A stretch of 64,000 bases of DNA. It comes from Lentisphaeria bacterium. GTDB lineage: Bacteria > Verrucomicrobiota > Lentisphaeria > Victivallales > Victivallaceae. Each line of letters starts with the position of its first letter. Position 1 is the stretch's first letter. Positions 15,582-25,164 of the stretch are shown one piece after another. The stretch spans positions 48,225 to 112,224 of the forward strand of contig JABLYX010000010.1 of the NCBI GenBank assembly GCA_018265615.1, given 5' to 3'. A program made the position numbers and the translations under genes. Under the pieces are notes generated by a model. It was not told the DNA's origin. It was given only the letters and a program-made list of their open reading frames with translations, and searched no databases.

Positions 15582-17040
15582 TGCAGTCATTGTAGGCGCC
15601 GGCGTCTCCGGCGCGTCGACCGCGTGGCAGCTGTCGCGATACGACCTGAAGGTCGCGCTGGTCGAACGGTGGGCCGACGTGGGGTTCGGCGTGTCGAAAG
15701 CGAACTCCGGGATCATCCACGGCGGCTTTCACCACTCCGCGCAGAAGACACTGAAGGCGAAGCTCGAAATCCTCGGGAACCTGATGTTCGACAAGCTCCA
15801 GTACGAGCTCGATTTCCCGTTTCACCGCAACGGGATCCTCGTGGTCGCGTTTTCCGAGGAGCAAATGGCGACGGTGCGCAAGCTCTATCAGCAGGGACTC
15901 GACAACGGCGTGCGCAATCTTGAGATGTGCGGCCGCGACCGGCTGCTCCAGCTCGAACCGAAGCTGAATCCCGAAGTCGTCGGCGGCTTCCACGCCCCGG
16001 GCGGCGGCACGATCGAACCGTACCGCTATGTGTTCAGCCTCGTCGAGGCGGCGCGGCGGAACGGCTGCGACCTCCTCTGCAACTTCGAAGTCGTTTCGGG
16101 CGAATACCGCAACAACCACTGGACCCTGACCGCGGCCGACGGACGGACGGTCAAGACGCGCCATGTCGTGAACGCCGCCGGACTCTTCGCGGACAATGTC
16201 TCCGCCGCCTGCGGCGCGGAAGAGTTCAAGATCCACGCCCGCAAGGGGGAAGAGTACCTGCTCGACCGTAACTCGAATGCGCGGCCGGAAAAAGTGATCT
16301 TTCCGGTTCCGAGCCGCGAATCCAAGGGAATCCTCGTCATTCCGACCGCCGAAGGGACCACGATGATCGGCCCGACCGCCGACCCCGCCGAAGACAAGCT
16401 CGACACCGCGACCAGCGCGGACCATATGCAGCGCATCGTCACGCTTGTGAGCCGCATGGTCAACGGTATTTCTCCCCGCGACGTCATCACCTCGTTCGCG
16501 GGGCTGCGCCCGGTGCTCGACAACGAGGACTTCTATATCGAGCTGTCGAAAAAAGTCCCTCATTTCGTGCAGGTTGCGGGCATCCAGTCGCCGGGGCTCA
16601 CAGCCTCCCCCGCGATCGGTGAATATGTGAAGGACCTGCTGAAGCAGGACGGGCTCGAGCTCGTGGAGAAAGAAAGAATCGAATACCGCAACCCGCCGCG
16701 CCACGAACTCCGCCGCGAAACGCCGGAAACGCTCGACAAACTCCATGCCGGCGACCCGGCCTGGACCCATATGGTCTGCCGTTGCGAAAAAATCTCCGAA
16801 GCGGAGATCGTCGAGGCGGTCCGCAAGGGACACACGACACTGGATGGCGTAAAGTTCTACACCCGTGCCGGTATGGGCCGCTGCCAGGGCGGCTTCTGCT
16901 CGGCGAAAATCATGAAAATCATCAGCCGCGAAAGCGGCATTCCGATGGAAGAGCTGACCAAGAAGGGCGGCAGCAGCAGCCTGCTCGGCGGCAGACTCGG
17001 AGAGATCAGGGTCAACACGACCGGGGAGGCTGCGGAATGA
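15574..17040 (+). CDS. Anaerobic glycerol-3-phosphate dehydrogenase-like FAD oxidoreductase with BFD-type [2Fe-2S] domain
   Basis: A 488-residue flavoprotein. N-terminal dinucleotide-binding motif VIVGAGVSGASTAW, the GIIHGGFHH segment, and the FAGLRPVL closing FAD contact mark the DAO/GlpA family. The last 100 residues contain a BFD/Fer2 domain with cysteines in MVCRCEKISEAEI and GRCQGGFCS. This arrangement is that of the GlpA-like subunit found with a second FAD oxidoreductase and a DUF1667 protein, exactly as here (next two genes). It should oxidise glycerol-3-phosphate to dihydroxyacetone phosphate and pass electrons on under anoxia. It overlaps both neighbours (8 and 4 bp), so it is co-translated. 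A role on L-2-hydroxyacids is a less likely alternative. Confidence 0.85.
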   Translation: MYDAVIVGAGVSGASTAWQLSRYDLKVALVERWADVGFGVSKANSGIIHGGFHHSAQKTLKAKLEILGNLMFDKLQYELDFPFHRNGILVVAFSEEQMATVRKLYQQGLDNGVRNLEMCGRDRLLQLEPKLNPEVVGGFHAPGGGTIEPYRYVFSLVEAARRNGCDLLCNFEVVSGEYRNNHWTLTAADGRTVKTRHVVNAAGLFADNVSAACGAEEFKIHARKGEEYLLDRNSNARPEKVIFPVPSRESKGILVIPTAEGTTMIGPTADPAEDKLDTATSADHMQRIVTLVSRMVNGISPRDVITSFAGLRPVLDNEDFYIELSKKVPHFVQVAGIQSPGLTASPAIGEYVKDLLKQDGLELVEKERIEYRNPPRHELRRETPETLDKLHAGDPAWTHMVCRCEKISEAEIVEAVRKGHTTLDGVKFYTRAGMGRCQGGFCSAKIMKIISRESGIPMEELTKKGGSSSLLGGRLGEIRVNTTGEAAE

Positions 17041-18293
17041 TTCACGAATTCAACTGCGACGCCGCCGTCATCGGCGCAGGCGCGGCCGGTCTTGCGGCCG
17101 CCGCCGAAATCGCGAAAAGCCCTTACCGCACGGTCGTCATCGACCGCGAGGAGCAGCTCGGCGGAATCCTGCGCCAGTGCATCCATAACGGCTTCGGGCT
17201 GCGCTATTTCAAGGAGGAGCTGACCGGGCCGGAGTATGCGGAGCGCGTCGCGGCGCTCGCGGCCGACCCGAACATCGAATACAGAACCGGCACGACGGTG
17301 TCGGAACTCAAACGACTGCCTGACGGAAGCTTCGAACTGCTCACATTCTCCGCCGCCGGGGGCGTCGCACGGATCCGGGCGCGCGCGCTCTTCCTCGGCA
17401 TGGGCTGCCGCGAACGGAACCGCGGCAACCTCGCGATCCCGGGCAGCCGCCCGGCGGGCGTATTCACGGCCGGAGCCGCGCAGAAGCTGCTGAACATCGA
17501 GGGGATGCTGCCGGGAAAGAGCACAGTCATCGTCGGCTCCGGCGACATCGGGCTCATTATGGCGCGCCGCCTCCGCTGGAGCGGAGTCGAAGTCAAGGCG
17601 GTCATCGAGATCATGCCGTACCCCTCGGGGCTGACCCGGAATGTGGTACAGTGCCTGGAGGACTTCGGGATCCCGCTCCACCTCGAACATTCCGTCGTGA
17701 ACATCGCCGGCCGTGAACGGGTTCAGTATGTGGATGTTGCGCCGCTTGAAAATGGGATCCCGCAGTTGGACCGCCAGTTCCGCATCGAGTGCGACACGGT
17801 GCTCTTTTCAGTCGGACTGATTCCTGAGAACGAGCTTTCGGCGCAGCTCGGCGTCGAACTGAATCCCGCGACCGGCGGGGCGGTCGTCGATGCAAACCTG
17901 CAGACCTCCGTCCCCGGCGTCTTCGCGGGGGGGAACGTGCTGCACGTGCACGACCTCGTCGACTTCGTCTCCGAAGAGGCGGCGGAGGCGGGGCGGTCGA
18001 TCGTACACTACCTCGACGGGCGGCTCCGCTGCGACGCGAACGCCGCCTCCGTCGAATCGAACCTCAAGTATGTGATTCCGAACCGTTTCAATACCGGCGA
18101 AAAGTGCACATTCTCCTTCCGGCCGCTGATCGTCAGCGACAGCGCGACGCTCGAAGCCGAATTGAACGGGCGCATCGTCTGGAAGCGGAAATTCACCTAT
18201 GTAAAACCGGCCGAGATGCTGAAAATCGAACTCCCGGCCGAGATGCTGAATGAGTCCGGAGACCTCGTATTCCGGCTGCGTGAGGAGGCGTAA
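17037..18293 (+). CDS. FAD-dependent oxidoreductase partner of the GlpA-like dehydrogenase
   Basis: A 418-residue NAD(P)/FAD oxidoreductase starting at the ATG of an ATGA overlap. FAD motif VIGAGAAGLAAAAE near the start, a second dinucleotide motif VIVGSGDIGLIMARR near residue 165, the TxxxxVFAGGNVL FAD-closing motif (PGVFAGGNVLHVHDL) near 295, and a QCIHNGFGL segment with the conserved Cys. The C-terminal 70 residues are a small beta-rich tail. In clostridial-type glp clusters this protein accepts electrons from GlpA and links to NAD or a quinone/ferredoxin carrier; the acceptor here is not visible from sequence. Confidence 0.82.
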   Translation: MIHEFNCDAAVIGAGAAGLAAAAEIAKSPYRTVVIDREEQLGGILRQCIHNGFGLRYFKEELTGPEYAERVAALAADPNIEYRTGTTVSELKRLPDGSFELLTFSAAGGVARIRARALFLGMGCRERNRGNLAIPGSRPAGVFTAGAAQKLLNIEGMLPGKSTVIVGSGDIGLIMARRLRWSGVEVKAVIEIMPYPSGLTRNVVQCLEDFGIPLHLEHSVVNIAGRERVQYVDVAPLENGIPQLDRQFRIECDTVLFSVGLIPENELSAQLGVELNPATGGAVVDANLQTSVPGVFAGGNVLHVHDLVDFVSEEAAEAGRSIVHYLDGRLRCDANAASVESNLKYVIPNRFNTGEKCTFSFRPLIVSDSATLEAELNGRIVWKRKFTYVKPAEMLKIELPAEMLNESGDLVFRLREEA

Positions 18294-18297
18294 CATC

Positions 18298-18660
18298 ATG
18301 GAAAAGAAACTGATCTGCATCAGCTGCCCGGTCGGCTGCCATCTGACCGCCGTGCGCGAAGCCGGTTCCGCCGGGTGGAAAATCGGCGGCAACCGCTGCC
18401 CGCGCGGCGAAGCGTACGCGCAGAACGAGCTGACCGATCCGCGCCGGGTCGTGACCGCGACCATGGCATGCGACTCCGCCGTAATGCCGCGCGTTCCGGT
18501 CCGCACCTCGGGACCGCTGCCGAAGCGGCACATCGACGCGCTGTTGAACCGTCTCTACGCGATGGAGGTGAAAATACCGGTCAAAAGAGGTGAAGCTGTG
18601 ATCACCGATGTGGAAAACACCGGAATCGATGTTATATTCTCCTGTGACTGTATTAAATGA
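18298..18660 (+). CDS. DUF1667 family cysteine-rich protein of the glp cluster
   Basis: A 120-residue protein starting at ATG 18298, 4 nt after the previous stop; an upstream in-frame ATG (18250) lies inside that gene. The N-terminus has CISCPVGCHL and GNRCPRGEAYA, the four-cysteine pattern of DUF1667, probably binding a zinc ion or iron-sulfur cluster. DUF1667 proteins are almost always encoded next to GlpA-like and FAD oxidoreductase genes, as here, and are regarded as a third subunit or electron carrier of that complex. Confidence 0.85.
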   Translation: MEKKLICISCPVGCHLTAVREAGSAGWKIGGNRCPRGEAYAQNELTDPRRVVTATMACDSAVMPRVPVRTSGPLPKRHIDALLNRLYAMEVKIPVKRGEAVITDVENTGIDVIFSCDCIK

Positions 18661-18681
18661 ACAACGGAGCCTGCTGTCACC

Positions 18682-19440
18682 ATGTCTGTTAAAATCGTAG
18701 CGCATCGCGGCGAATCGTTCGCGGCGCCGGAAAACACAGTCGAATCCTTCACCCTCGCCTGGGCGCGCGGCGCACTCTGCATCGAAGGCGACTTCCACCT
18801 CTCCAAAGACGGCGAGGTCATCTGCATGCACGACGACAACCTGCTCCGCACCTGCGGCGTGGATGCGCCGATCTCCTCCCTGACGCTGGCGGAGATCAAG
18901 CGGCATGACGCGGGGCTGAAAAAGGGCGAAGCATGGCGCTGCACGCAGGTTCCGACACTGCGCGAAGTGCTGGAAACCATGCCGGAATACGGTGAAATCT
19001 ATATTGAGCTCAAGAGCGTCGGCCCGATTGTCGATGCGCTCAAGGCGGTCTTCGAATCGGGTCCGTGGCGGCCGGAGCAGCTGACCTTCATCGCATTCGA
19101 CGAGCAGACCATTTCAGCAGTGAAAAAGCTGTTCCCGTCCCACCGGGCCTACTGGCTCACCTGCAACCGGACCGGCACGCGGCAGGAGCCCGGCTCCGCA
19201 GAGCTCTCTCCGGACGAACTCGTTGCGAAGCTGCGTGAACTCGGCGTCGACGGCGTCGACATCTGCGTGACGGATTTCCTCGGCAAAGCGTACGGCGACG
19301 CGCTGCACGCCGCGGACCTCGGGTTCCATGTCTGGACCGTCGACGACGCCGCGACCGCAAAACGCATGGTTGAGATCGGCGCCGATTCGATCACGACGAA
19401 CCGGGCGAAATTCATCGCCTCGGAACTGGGGGTGATCTGA
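18682..19440 (+). CDS. Glycerophosphodiester phosphodiesterase family protein (second copy)
   Basis: A 252-residue cytoplasmic GDPD. Signatures: KIVAHRGESFAAPENT, CIEGDFHLSKDGEVICMHDD (here E-x-D and the catalytic His), IYIELKSVG (metal Glu), and FHVWTVDDAA. It is only distantly similar to the copy at 14061; it keeps the ELK motif of the canonical enzyme while the first copy has LSLQPK instead. The two may therefore differ in headgroup preference. Sixth gene of the operon, 21 nt after the DUF1667 gene and 7 nt before sbcD. Confidence 0.88.
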   Translation: MSVKIVAHRGESFAAPENTVESFTLAWARGALCIEGDFHLSKDGEVICMHDDNLLRTCGVDAPISSLTLAEIKRHDAGLKKGEAWRCTQVPTLREVLETMPEYGEIYIELKSVGPIVDALKAVFESGPWRPEQLTFIAFDEQTISAVKKLFPSHRAYWLTCNRTGTRQEPGSAELSPDELVAKLRELGVDGVDICVTDFLGKAYGDALHAADLGFHVWTVDDAATAKRMVEIGADSITTNRAKFIASELGVI

Positions 19441-19447
19441 CGACGGT

Positions 19448-20671
19448 ATGAGGCTGCTGCACACTTCGGACTGGCATCTCGGGCACCTGTTCAACGGCCG
19501 CCGCCGCGACGCGGAATTCCGTGAATTCCTCGGCTGGCTCAAGGCACTGCTTGTGGAACGGGAGGTGGATGTCCTCCTGATCGCAGGGGACGTCTTTGAC
19601 ACGAATACGCCCGGAAACTCCTGTGCCGGAATGTACTACGACTTCCTCGCCGCCGTGTGCCGCGACACCCGCTGCCGCCGCGTGATCGTCACCGGCGGCA
19701 ACCACGATTCGCCGTCGTTCCTGAACGCGCCCGGGAGTCTGCTTGACCGGGCCTTCCACATCAAGGTGTTCGGCTGTGCGGCGGAAGATCCCGCCGACGA
19801 ACTCGTCCCGGTATATGGCGACGACGGAAAACCGGCCATGCTCGTCGGTGCGGTCCCCTACCTGCGCGACGCGGATCTGCACCTTTCGAACTGGGGGGAG
19901 AGCCCCGAAGAGCGCGAGGCCGCGCAACGGAGAGGCTTCCGGGAACATTACCGCCGCGTCGCCGAAGCCGCCGAAGCGATGCGCGCCGGACGGCCCGTGC
20001 CGTTCGTGCTGACCGGACACTTCGCCGCCGCCGGCGCGCCGGTCTTCGAAAACGACGGGGTCCGCGAATTCGTCGGCGGCCTCAGACTCGCCTCAGGCGC
20101 GGATCTGCCGCCCTCGGCGGACTACATCGCGCTCGGCCATATCCACCAGGCGCAGAAAGTCGGCGGAAAAGAGCATATCCGTTACTCAGGCTCGCCGCTC
20201 AAAATGAGTTTTGCGGACACGCGCCCGCGCGAAGTCGAGCTGATTGAATTCATCGGCCGGCAACCGGTCGTCACCCCGATCCCGGTCCCGCAGACGCAGC
20301 GCATCGTCACGCTTGAGGGCGACTGGCAGGCGATCTCACCGCGGCTCGAAATGCTCCGCGACGATCCGGAAGAGGTGTTCTGCCGGGTCCTCGCGAAGGA
20401 TCTCGACCCACACCGTCTCGCAGCGGAACTCGGCCGGATCTTCGCGGAGAAGAAGCACAACTACCCGCTCATCGCGCAGTCTCTGCTGCCGCATCCGGAC
20501 AGCCGGCGCGAGACACGCACGGTCGAAGAGCTCCGCGCCCTCACTGAAGAGCAGGTATTCCAGCTCCTGCTGGACCGCAAAGGGATCGCTGAACCATCTG
20601 AACGCGAATCTCTTATCTCGTCATTCCGGCAGCTTCTCTCCGAAATGCGCGAGCAGGAGGAACAGCCATGA
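19448..20671 (+). CDS. sbcD: Exonuclease subunit SbcD (Mre11-type nuclease)
   Basis: A 407-residue calcineurin-like nuclease, the catalytic half of the SbcCD DNA-hairpin and end-processing complex. Metal-binding motifs are in order: TSDWHLGH, LIAGDVFDTN, VTGGNHDSP, LTGHFAA and ALGHIHQAQ. A C-terminal capping domain follows. The gene starts 7 nt after the second GDPD gene and overlaps sbcC as ATGA, so the two subunits are translated together. Its place at the end of a lipid-glycerol catabolic run has no evident functional reason. Confidence 0.93.
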   Translation: MRLLHTSDWHLGHLFNGRRRDAEFREFLGWLKALLVEREVDVLLIAGDVFDTNTPGNSCAGMYYDFLAAVCRDTRCRRVIVTGGNHDSPSFLNAPGSLLDRAFHIKVFGCAAEDPADELVPVYGDDGKPAMLVGAVPYLRDADLHLSNWGESPEEREAAQRRGFREHYRRVAEAAEAMRAGRPVPFVLTGHFAAAGAPVFENDGVREFVGGLRLASGADLPPSADYIALGHIHQAQKVGGKEHIRYSGSPLKMSFADTRPREVELIEFIGRQPVVTPIPVPQTQRIVTLEGDWQAISPRLEMLRDDPEEVFCRVLAKDLDPHRLAAELGRIFAEKKHNYPLIAQSLLPHPDSRRETRTVEELRALTEEQVFQLLLDRKGIAEPSERESLISSFRQLLSEMREQEEQP

Positions 20672-23600
20672 GGATCGAGAAAATCCGCCTCAGGAACCTC
20701 GCCTCGCTCGAGGGGGAATGGGAGATCGACCTGACGGACCCGGCCTATGCGCGCAGCGGGATCTTCGCAATCACCGGCGCGACCGGCGCGGGCAAAACCA
20801 CGATCTTCGATGCGATCCGCCTCGCGCTGTTCCGCCGCACCAGCCGGCTGGAGAGCTTCGCGATGAGCAACGAGATCATGACGCGCGGCACGGCGGAGTG
20901 CTTCGCAAAGCTGCAATTCAGCCTCGCGGGGCGGCGCTACGTCGCAAGCTGGAGCCAGTCGCGCTCACGCGGCAAAGCAGACGGACGGCTCCAGCCCGAC
21001 CGCCACACGCTTGAAGAGGTGATGCCGGACGGCTCGCTGCGGCTGCTTGCCGAACAGCGCAAACAGACGGAAAAACAGATCCTCGATCTCCTGAAAATGG
21101 ACTTCGACCACTTCTCCCGCGCGATGCTGCTGCCGCAGGGAGAGTTCGCGATCTTCCTCAAAACCCCGGCAGCGGAGCGTTCCGAGATCCTCGAACAGAT
21201 CACCGGCAGCACAGTCTACAAACGGATTTCCGCCGAAGCGTATGCGAAATACCGCGGCATCCAGGAGACGCTCGACCTCGAAGCGGCGGGAGCAATGGCA
21301 ATCGAAGTGATTCCTCCGGAGGAGGTTGCATCCCTTGAATCACAGAAGATGGAAAAAAGTGAAAACGCCTCCCGCTTCACTGCGCTTTCAGCCGCACTGC
21401 TCCGTATCAACGACCTGTCGGACCGGGTCCGCTCCGCCCGGACGGAACTGCTGGCGCTTGCGGCGGAGACGGAGGCGGCGGCCCCTGCGCTTGCAGCCGC
21501 CCGCTCCGCAACAGCTGAAGCAGCCGCCAATGCCGCGGAGCTCCGGAGCAGACGGGAAGCGGAGCGCCCCGCCATCGCCGCCGCACGGGCGTTCGATGAA
21601 TCGATCCGCCTGGCGGAGAGCGAATTGCGAAGCTCCACGGAACTCATTCAAAAGGAGGAGTCCGCACTGCATTCGGCCGCGCAGGAGCTCAAAGCGCTCG
21701 AAGTTGCCGCCGCCGAAACGGAAAAAACGCAGGAGTGCGCCCGGGCCGTTCTCGACGCCCATCCTGAGGATGTCGTCCTGCCGGAGAATTTCGCCGCCTG
21801 GAGTGCAAAGCTCGACGATTATGAAGCCATGCAGACACAACTGGAATCGCTGTGCCGGAATTGCAGGCAGCGGGAAGCCGCGCTCGCGGAGCTGCACCGG
21901 CAGCGCAGCGGACCGGAAGAAGCGCTGCAGCGTCTTGACATCGAACGGGATAAACTGTCAGAGCAGAAGCAGAAGCTTGATGCTGAATATGACGAACTCT
22001 CCGGGGTAGCTTCGGAAACGCGGGAGGATTTCCGGCTGAATACGGCCCTGCGCTGCCGCCGGATCCGGGAACTCATCGAATCCGCCGGACGCCTCTCTTC
22101 CGGCCACCTCCGGCTCGGCAGGCTCGGCACGGAAAAACAGCAGCTCATGGAACAGAACGTACGGGCACACGCCGAACTCGAACAGCTCGAACCGGAATTC
22201 CGTGAACTCGAGCCGCTGTTCCGGATCCCCGACTTCGCCGCCGAGCGCGCACATCTCCGCGACGGGACTCCGTGCCCTCTCTGCGGAGCGCCGCACCATC
22301 CCTACGCCTCCGCCGCATCGCCGGATGAAACGGATCGGCTGCACAAGCGCTATCTCTCTGTTTCGGAGGAACTTCAATCCATACGACTCAGGCTCTTCGC
22401 CAATGCGGGCGAGCTTCGCCGCATCGACGAACAACGCATCGAGCTCGCAGCCGCCCTCGCACAGGAGGCGGCGCTCCTGAATACAAAGCTCCCGCCGGAG
22501 TGGAAGCTCTCCGCCGACGATCCGGAACTCATCAACTCGTTGGAGAAGAAAGGGATCACCTGTGAGCAGCAGCAGGCCGCCGCCGAACGGTTCGATCGTG
22601 AAAGCCGCGAACTCGGCTCCGCTCTCGAAGCGCTCGAAACCGACATCCGGCTCCGCCGGCAGGAACAGACCGCGGCGGAACACCGCATCGCCCTCGCCGC
22701 ACTGGCGCTCGACGAAGCGGGGAAGCGCGAAGCGGAGCTCCGGGAACGGCTGCAGAAAGCCGGGACGGAGCTGGCCGAAATCCTCACGCCGTTCGGTTGT
22801 TCCCCCGCCGAAGCCCGGCTGTGCCTGGCCGGACGGCTGGAGCGTTTCCGGGAAGCCTCCGCCCGGGCGGAGACGGCGGCAAAGCACCTGGCCCGGCTCT
22901 CCGGAGAACAGGCAAGTTGCCGCGATTTCCTGAAGCGCCGGCAGGAGCGCATCAATGAGCTCATGTCCACGCAGGCCATTCGGCAGAAACAGCTTGCGGA
23001 TCTGCAAAGCAAACGCGCCGCATTGCTCGGCGGCCGCTCCGCCGATGCCGTCGAAGAGGAGCGGGAAGCCGCGTGCAGCGCCGCGTCCATCCGGGAGCGG
23101 GAGGCAGCCGCCCGGCTCCGCGAACTCGAAGAGGCGCAAGTCGTCCGCGACACACGGCGCGAAAGCGCCGCACAGCGCCTTGCCGAACTTCTGGCGGAAC
23201 TCGGCCGCAGCGCCGAGGATGGCCGGACACGCGAAGAACGCGCCGCCGAAGCCGCGAAACTGCGCGAAGAAGCCCGGCTCCTGAATGAAGAATCCGGCGC
23301 AATCGCCCAGAAGCTCCGCCACGACGCCTCCGAGCGTGAACGCCGCAGGGCCGCGGAAAACAGACTCGACCGGCTCCGGCAGGAAACCGCGCGCTGGCGG
23401 CTCCTGAACGAACTCATCGGCAAGCAGGACGGCGGCAAGTTCCAGCAATTCGCCCAGTCGCTCATCTTCGAACAGCTCATCGCCCGGGCGAACCTGGCGC
23501 TCCGCCGCTTCTCCGACCGCTATGAGCTTGTCAGCATTGAGGATTCGCCGCTCGATTTCAATGTGATCGACCACTATCAGTGCGATGAAATCCGTTCGGT

Positions 23601-23907
23601 CAAAAACCTGTCGGGCGGGGAAAGCTTTCTCGTGAGCATGTCGCTTGCGCTCGCGCTCTCGCGCATGTCCGGCGAACACCTCAGAATCGACACGCTCTTT
23701 CTCGACGAAGGGTTCGGAACGCTCGACGAGGAAACCCTGTCACACGTTCTGTCACAGATCCAGTCGCTCCAGAGCGAGGGCAAGCTCGTCGGAATCATCA
23801 CGCATGTACCCAATATCGAAGCCTTCGTGCCGCTTCAGATCAGGCTCACTCCCGCCGAAAAGAGCGGCCGCAGCCGCATCTCCGGCATCGGGGTGAAAAG
23901 CCTGTAA
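20668..23907 (+). CDS. sbcC: Exonuclease subunit SbcC (Rad50-type SMC ATPase)
   Basis: A 1079-residue SMC-like ATPase partner of SbcD. Walker A GATGAGKTT at residues 37-45, a long coiled-coil on both sides of a zinc hook CPLC (C536 and C539), the ABC signature LSGGESFLVS near 980 and Walker B TLFLDEGFGTLD near 1010. Length and layout are standard for the family. Alanine/glutamate/arginine-rich coiled-coil stretches explain the many long antisense reading frames here. The gene ends the plus-strand operon; 5 bp later the convergent ArfB gene ends, and no clear terminator is visible between them. Confidence 0.93.
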   Translation: MRIEKIRLRNLASLEGEWEIDLTDPAYARSGIFAITGATGAGKTTIFDAIRLALFRRTSRLESFAMSNEIMTRGTAECFAKLQFSLAGRRYVASWSQSRSRGKADGRLQPDRHTLEEVMPDGSLRLLAEQRKQTEKQILDLLKMDFDHFSRAMLLPQGEFAIFLKTPAAERSEILEQITGSTVYKRISAEAYAKYRGIQETLDLEAAGAMAIEVIPPEEVASLESQKMEKSENASRFTALSAALLRINDLSDRVRSARTELLALAAETEAAAPALAAARSATAEAAANAAELRSRREAERPAIAAARAFDESIRLAESELRSSTELIQKEESALHSAAQELKALEVAAAETEKTQECARAVLDAHPEDVVLPENFAAWSAKLDDYEAMQTQLESLCRNCRQREAALAELHRQRSGPEEALQRLDIERDKLSEQKQKLDAEYDELSGVASETREDFRLNTALRCRRIRELIESAGRLSSGHLRLGRLGTEKQQLMEQNVRAHAELEQLEPEFRELEPLFRIPDFAAERAHLRDGTPCPLCGAPHHPYASAASPDETDRLHKRYLSVSEELQSIRLRLFANAGELRRIDEQRIELAAALAQEAALLNTKLPPEWKLSADDPELINSLEKKGITCEQQQAAAERFDRESRELGSALEALETDIRLRRQEQTAAEHRIALAALALDEAGKREAELRERLQKAGTELAEILTPFGCSPAEARLCLAGRLERFREASARAETAAKHLARLSGEQASCRDFLKRRQERINELMSTQAIRQKQLADLQSKRAALLGGRSADAVEEEREAACSAASIREREAAARLRELEEAQVVRDTRRESAAQRLAELLAELGRSAEDGRTREERAAEAAKLREEARLLNEESGAIAQKLRHDASERERRRAAENRLDRLRQETARWRLLNELIGKQDGGKFQQFAQSLIFEQLIARANLALRRFSDRYELVSIEDSPLDFNVIDHYQCDEIRSVKNLSGGESFLVSMSLALALSRMSGEHLRIDTLFLDEGFGTLDEETLSHVLSQIQSLQSEGKLVGIITHVPNIEAFVPLQIRLTPAEKSGRSRISGIGVKSL

Positions 23908-23912
23908 GCCGT

Positions 23913-24332
23913 TTATTCGTCCGTCCCGATGGAACGCCTCATGGCCTTGACCTCCGCGCGGCGGCCTTTCGACTCGAGGCGGCGCGCCACCGACGCCTTC
24001 GTCGGCTTCGTCGCACGGCGCATCTTCCTCACCGTCAGCGCCTCCGCAATCATCGCGTCGAGCTTCGCCGCCGCCGAACGACGGTTCAGGTACTGCGACC
24101 GCTCTTCGCGCGCCGTCACCACGAGCTCCCCCGCCCCGTTCAACCGTCCGCCGAGGCGCGCGAGCAGCCGCTCCCGGAACGGCTCCGGGACCGACGGCGA
24201 CTCGAGCAAATTCCAACTGAGCCGCACCGCCGTACAGACCTTGTTCACATTCTGACCGCCGGGGCCGCCGGACTGCGCGAACTGCCACTGGAGCTCCGAA
24301 TCGGGAACGAAGATTTTTCCGGCCAGCAGCAT
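23913..24332 (-). CDS. arfB: ArfB/YaeJ-like peptidyl-tRNA hydrolase (ribosome rescue)
   Basis: A 139-residue release-factor-like protein. It carries the catalytic GGQ motif within QSGGPGGQNVNKV near residue 25 and a basic C-terminal tail (RRLESKGRRAEVKAMRR) that in ArfB threads into the empty mRNA channel of stalled ribosomes. ATG 24332 overlaps the previous gene's stop as TGATG, giving coupled translation; a longer upstream frame runs through the previous gene and is not credible. Size fits ArfB rather than full release factors. Confidence 0.88.
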   Translation of the reverse strand: MLLAGKIFVPDSELQWQFAQSGGPGGQNVNKVCTAVRLSWNLLESPSVPEPFRERLLARLGGRLNGAGELVVTAREERSQYLNRRSAAAKLDAMIAEALTVRKMRRATKPTKASVARRLESKGRRAEVKAMRRSIGTDE

Positions 24333-25081
24333 CAGCGGACGAACTCCCGGAAAAGCGAGAGCCACTTTTTCCAGAGCTCCTCCGCCCCCGCCGCGCCTTC
24401 GGGCGCCTCCACGCCGGGGAAAACGCCCCACGCGGAGGCGAGAAACAGATCCACCCACATGAACTGCTCTTCGTTCAGGTACTTCATCGCCTCGCCGAAG
24501 CTCTTCCAGTCGCGCACCCTGTTCAGGAACTTCATGCTCATCGCATCGCGGCGCGCGGTCAGCACGCGGATCGAGTTGTCGGCGGGATCGTGAATCAACG
24601 TGTAGCGGTCCTTCCTGCGCAACTCCGAATCCGGGTTGAAAAGCCCGGGGTCATCAACGTATCCTCCCTCGAAAATCAGCTCGACCGGACGGCCGAGCGC
24701 GGCGGCCCCGGCGCGCACCTTCTCCTGCAGCGCGCCGGATTCGACGGCGGGATAGAACGTATGCCATCCCCACGATTCATCCATCAGCAACCGCCTCCCC
24801 TTCTTCGTCGGATAGACCTTCTTCAGCACCGGGTCGAGCCCCTTGGCGAGATAGAGGCCGCACCGGAGCGGGTTGCGGACCTTCTCATCCCACGTGAAAA
24901 AATATTTCCCGAACTTGAAAAACGGCAGCTCCAGCGACGGCACGATCCACCAGTCGGTCAGCGACGGCGAATAATGGTTGAACGGGCGGCGCACGATCCG
25001 GCCGCCCTCCGGCGGAATGACCGCCTCGATCCCCTCGCACATCCGGCGCGGAGACTGGTATACCGAGTATGGGACTTCCAT
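24332..25081 (-). CDS. Protein of unknown function, translationally coupled to arfB
   Basis: A 249-residue cytoplasmic protein without signal peptide or membrane helices. I do not recognise the family. Visible features are an aromatic-rich N-terminal half (NHYSPSLTDWW, FGKYFFTWDEK), a LLMDESWGWHTFYPA segment, and ELIFEGGYVDDPGLF before a final helical part with EEQFMWVDLFLASAWG. Start ATG 25081 has AAGGA 8 nt upstream; ATG 25102 is possible. It shares one base with the arfB start codon, so the two are co-translated; a ribosome-related role is only a guess. Confidence 0.6.
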   Translation of the reverse strand: MEVPYSVYQSPRRMCEGIEAVIPPEGGRIVRRPFNHYSPSLTDWWIVPSLELPFFKFGKYFFTWDEKVRNPLRCGLYLAKGLDPVLKKVYPTKKGRRLLMDESWGWHTFYPAVESGALQEKVRAGAAALGRPVELIFEGGYVDDPGLFNPDSELRRKDRYTLIHDPADNSIRVLTARRDAMSMKFLNRVRDWKSFGEAMKYLNEEQFMWVDLFLASAWGVFPGVEAPEGAAGAEELWKKWLSLFREFVR

Positions 25082-25164
25082 AAAAAGCATCCTTCCAAAC
25101 ATTCATTCGCGCCGCTGCCCCATCCGGACGGCAGCCATCCCGGAAATCCGGGGCGCGGTACATT

